Positions 61,509 to 64,000 of a stretch of 64,000 nt of DNA are shown here, piece by piece. Within the stretch, counting starts at the first letter, position 1. Each line of letters opens with the position of its first letter. This stretch comes from Alitta virens. Lineage: Eukaryota; Annelida; Polychaeta; Phyllodocida; Nereididae. Below the pieces are notes generated by a model. The model was not told where the DNA came from. It did not search any database and saw only the letters and a program-made list of their open reading frames with translations. Location: contig OW028578.1 in the NCBI GenBank assembly GCA_932294295.1, positions 41,432,537 through 41,496,536 of the forward strand, in the 5' to 3' direction. The translations under genes and the position numbers were made by a program.

Positions 61509-61677
61509 AAACGTCATGACGCTGGAGACGCGCGTTGTGCAGAGCGTCACAACGTCCTTAGCTAGCTGCAGAACGTTGCCAGTAAGCTGTGCAAAAACAG
61601 CTGTACAGCTTAGAACACACAGCTGTGAGTAAGACTGCAGCTGGAAGCTTTCGATCTATGGTAGGCACCCTTCTCAG
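61509..61677 (+). CDS. CpG patch and weak candidate first exon (phase 2)
   Basis: A patch at 61509-61580 shares an exact 22-bp block with 54954-54975 and a similar CCAGTAAGCTGTGC downstream. ATG at 61658 (G at +4, T at -3) encodes only MVGTLL plus AG at a good donor CTCAG|GTATGT, phase 2. The coding part would be 61658-61677. Too short to judge on its own. Confidence 0.28.
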
Positions 61678-61719
61678 GTATGTTGAAAAGACAATTTTTG
61701 TGACTTTTTTGGGGTTTAA

Positions 61720-61850
61720 AAGACGCTTGAAACGTTCTTCGCGACGTCCTGACGCTGTGAATGACGTTCTTCATGACGTTGCAACGCTTAACAAGAACGT
61801 AATGACTCTCGACGCCTTCTTGAGGTTTGCATAGTGGACTGTGACGTCAT
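61720..61850. promoter_or_regulatory. CpG/CRE patch
   Basis: AGACGCTTGAAACGTTCTTC, GCGACGTCCTGACGCTGTG, ATGACGTTC, ATGACGTTGCAACGC and TGACGTCATCACGTG (CRE 61842-61849 followed by an E-box) occur within 130 bp. A tiny ATG-to-donor frame (61802-61824, MTLDAFL plus AG) is also phase 2, but its donor (GTTTGC) is poor. Confidence 0.35.
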
Positions 61851-62162
61851 CACGTGTAGCTATTGGCCTTTTGTGTTTAATGTCAGCATTTTAAGAAAAT
61901 GGTGATGAATAGAATTTGTAAGGGAATGAATCAATACCATATTAATAGTAGGAAATATAGTTACAGTATATATACAATATGCAGACATACAACCTTTTTT
62001 TTTTGTATTGTGAAAATATATATTGTTCTTTCAAAACTTTCAAAAGAGATTGGCAATCAATCAAAGAGTAATTTATAAAAAGAGAGGTCTATTTTTAGGT
62101 CGATTTTCATAGTGAAAAAAAGTTCGAACGAATCCTGACGCAATGGAACAATGACCTTATAT

Positions 62163-62182
62163 TTTGTGACGTCACAATGGAA
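62163..62182. promoter_or_regulatory. extended CRE motif
   Basis: TTTGTGACGTCACAATGGAA, with the same 20-mer (one base different) at 28656-28675. Confidence 0.35.
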
Positions 62183-63121
62183 TGGAGTTAGCCCAATTCG
62201 TGTGTATCGTAATTGGTTTGTCGGGGAACTGAATTCCAAGTTGATTGTTGAGTGCTCGCCATTTTCGAATCTTTTTCCATCGCGCCAAAGTTCGTTTGGA
62301 ACGTTTTGGAACGTTTGGTCTCGTCTGGCGATGGGCGCGATAAAATGACAACGTTATGCAAATGAGGGAAGATAAAATCTCCCTCTCTGATGGAAAGAGG
62401 ACAGGCAGACGGAATGAAGGATTAGATAGAGAGAGAGAAGCATTGGGTCAGAAAGGCAAGCATTTAGAAAATAATCAGTCTGTTGAAATTAGAATGTCAG
62501 GCACTGAACATATTTTTGATTAGGATATAAGACATTTGATCTTTTGAATGACTTTATATATTTTTTTTAGATAATTTAGTCCTTTTTTAAAATCTACCTA
62601 TAGCCTGCCTTTGTAATATATAAAGTGTTTCTGCTTTTTAAATATAAAAATATACAATGGTTGAACATTATATTTATTGCAGACATTTAATATTTATACA
62701 TATTCATTACATACATTTCTAGCGAAGGTATAAATATGTACATTATATAATCATATAATTATAATTCAAAACCAATAATTCTGTGGAAGTTACGAATGAG
62801 CTCAGTGTAAACCTGCGCAAAAACCGAAAATAGTAAAAGCCTGTGGAAATCTACTTATGTGGGCTTTGGGAGGGGAGGTTTAGAAACAAGTTTAATCTGT
62901 GTTTTGCAGACTGGCTTTAAATGTCCCCAGTGAGCTACAAATGTCAAAGCTATAGACAGATGTTGCACGTCTTAAAGAAATTAGAGGAAGGGGGTGTTTT
63001 AATTTTTCTGCAGATGACTCGACCTTTGTGTTCAATTTAGTGCAGTGTGCCTCGCTATTAAGACCATTGTTTATATTTAGATGTTTTGGTCTTATAAAGA
63101 GGTTTTAATTAAGATGAATTA

Positions 63122-63253
63122 TTGCTAGCTCTGCTGAAGGCCCCAGGATATCAATAACATAAGATATTAAATTGAAAGTGCCTTGTAATTGGTGTCTATG
63201 CTGAGGCAAGTAGACCCCACCCATGGGTTAATGTGTAACATTGTGTGGACTGC
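63122..63253 (+). mobile_element. SINE fragment
   Basis: CTAGCTCTGCTGAAGGCCCC, GTGTCTATGCTGAGGCAAGT, CCCCACCCATGGGTTAATGT and TTGTGTGGACTGCC. Confidence 0.7.
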
Positions 63254-63523
63254 CACACAAGACTCCTTTTTGATCAATTCGAGTGGTCTTAATGCTGGAT
63301 TGCTATGCATTGTGAATCATTGTAAGTCATTGTAAGTCATTGCAAATCATGGCAAATGCATTGTTGTATTTTGTCATTGTTCTTGTTATGTAATATTACA
63401 TAATACTCTTTAACCTGTCCATGGCAAAAATCATGGCTGTCTTCTCTATGCATATCTGAAAGGGCTATGATGTCACTATTATGATAATTCATATTTAGGC
63501 AAGCCCTGTCATTTTGTTTACCT

Positions 63524-63742
63524 CCCCCCCCCCCCCTAATACACCCTAATATATATAGCTATTAGTGATTGGACCGAGGTCTGCCATTCAAGAATTACTC
63601 TTGAGGACAACTGAGGTCAAGTCTTACTTGAGCCAGATCGGTTGCCATGGAAACTGATTGTCCCGGTGACAGTTAATGAAGGCGTTTGTCTTGAGCACCC
63701 CCCCCCCCCTCACCTGCCCCCCCCTCACCTGCCCCCCCCCCT
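63524..63742. repeat. C-rich homopolymer runs
   Basis: C13 at 63524-63536. A C-rich segment of three CACCTGCC-linked C runs is at about 63699-63742. Confidence 0.85.
63641..63654. promoter_or_regulatory. RFX X-box-like palindrome
   Basis: GTTGCCATGGAAAC, the same 14-mer as at 10186-10199, with different flanks. Confidence 0.4.
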
Positions 63743-63854
63743 CCACAAAAGCATCCTTGTTGCTTAGCTGTCAGTGTGACAAGAGCTCTGCGATGCTGTG
63801 GCAGTCAGCATTCAATGTATGTGGAATTGCATATGTTATGTCATATGTATCGCT

Positions 63855-63940
63855 TATACAGGTCAACCTCTCAATTAAGATCATAATTTGGCATCACTGA
63901 GGTGGTCTTAATATCGAGGTGGTCTTAATTTTGTGTCATT
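63855..63940. repeat. TIR-type units at window end
   Basis: CAGGTCAACCTCTCAATTAA, then GAGGTGGTCTTAATATC twice: a short member of the TA/CAGT family. Confidence 0.6.
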
Positions 63941-64000
63941 TTTAGAATGCATTCAGTTTTTCAGACCTATTGTTGACTTAAAAAATCGAGGTATTGCTAC

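Larger units (their letters stand above)
53557..64000 (+). other. start of the next phase-2 intron
   Basis: Begins GTGAGT; its acceptor is not in the window. I checked the pyrimidine-rich AG sites here for a LIM C-x2-C/H/D ending and none fits. I see nothing definite in 53560-53900, 55400-57540, 57740-58900, 59120-60600, 60900-61500, 61860-62150 and 62350-63120. Confidence 0.75.

Overview
The window looks like AT-rich nuclear DNA from an animal, most likely a marine invertebrate. The reasons are long GT-AG introns, a LIM-domain protein gene split over tens of kilobases, tRNA-derived SINEs, non-autonomous DNA transposons and very many tetranucleotide microsatellites. I cannot name the species. 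Almost all of the window is intron and repeat. Most long open frames are translations of simple repeats.

One plus-strand gene can be assembled. Coding exons at 2405-2975, 25805-26258 and 53524-53556 join in frame (intron phases 1 and 2). They encode a Ser/Arg-rich protein followed by a LIM zinc-binding domain. A 33-nt microexon supplies the sixth zinc ligand, so the domain is only completed by splicing. A possible first exon lies at 971-988 (phase 0). The last exons, including the end of the LIM domain, lie beyond base 64000.

The most unusual feature is a set of short candidate first exons scattered through the introns, at 16251, 20813, 28951, 38485, 45169, 49329, 51024, 57617, 59058 and 61658. 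Each is an ATG, usually with A at -3, followed by a short open frame that ends at a splice donor. The two better ones in the 22.8-kb phase-1 intron end in phase 1. Those in the two phase-2 introns end in phase 2. Several lie within or just downstream of CpG-rich patches dense in the CRE palindrome TGACGTCA and in GACGC/GACGTT words. I infer a multi-promoter gene with interchangeable N-termini. This needs transcript evidence, and counter-examples are listed under rejected items.

Region by region: 1-2404 holds the possible first exon and a short intron. 2405-4000 holds a coding exon and an 18-bp minisatellite. 4000-25804 is a repeat-rich intron with SINEs, 17-bp arrays, a non-LTR retrotransposon fragment and GATA arrays. 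25805-26258 is the exon with RNSEERS repeats and the first half of the LIM domain. 26259-53523 is a 27-kb intron with a 1.1-kb 17-bp array, fold-back elements, a perfect CTCTC array and several candidate first exons. 53557-64000 is the start of the next intron, with CRE/CpG patches, an RFX-like site cluster and more candidate first exons.
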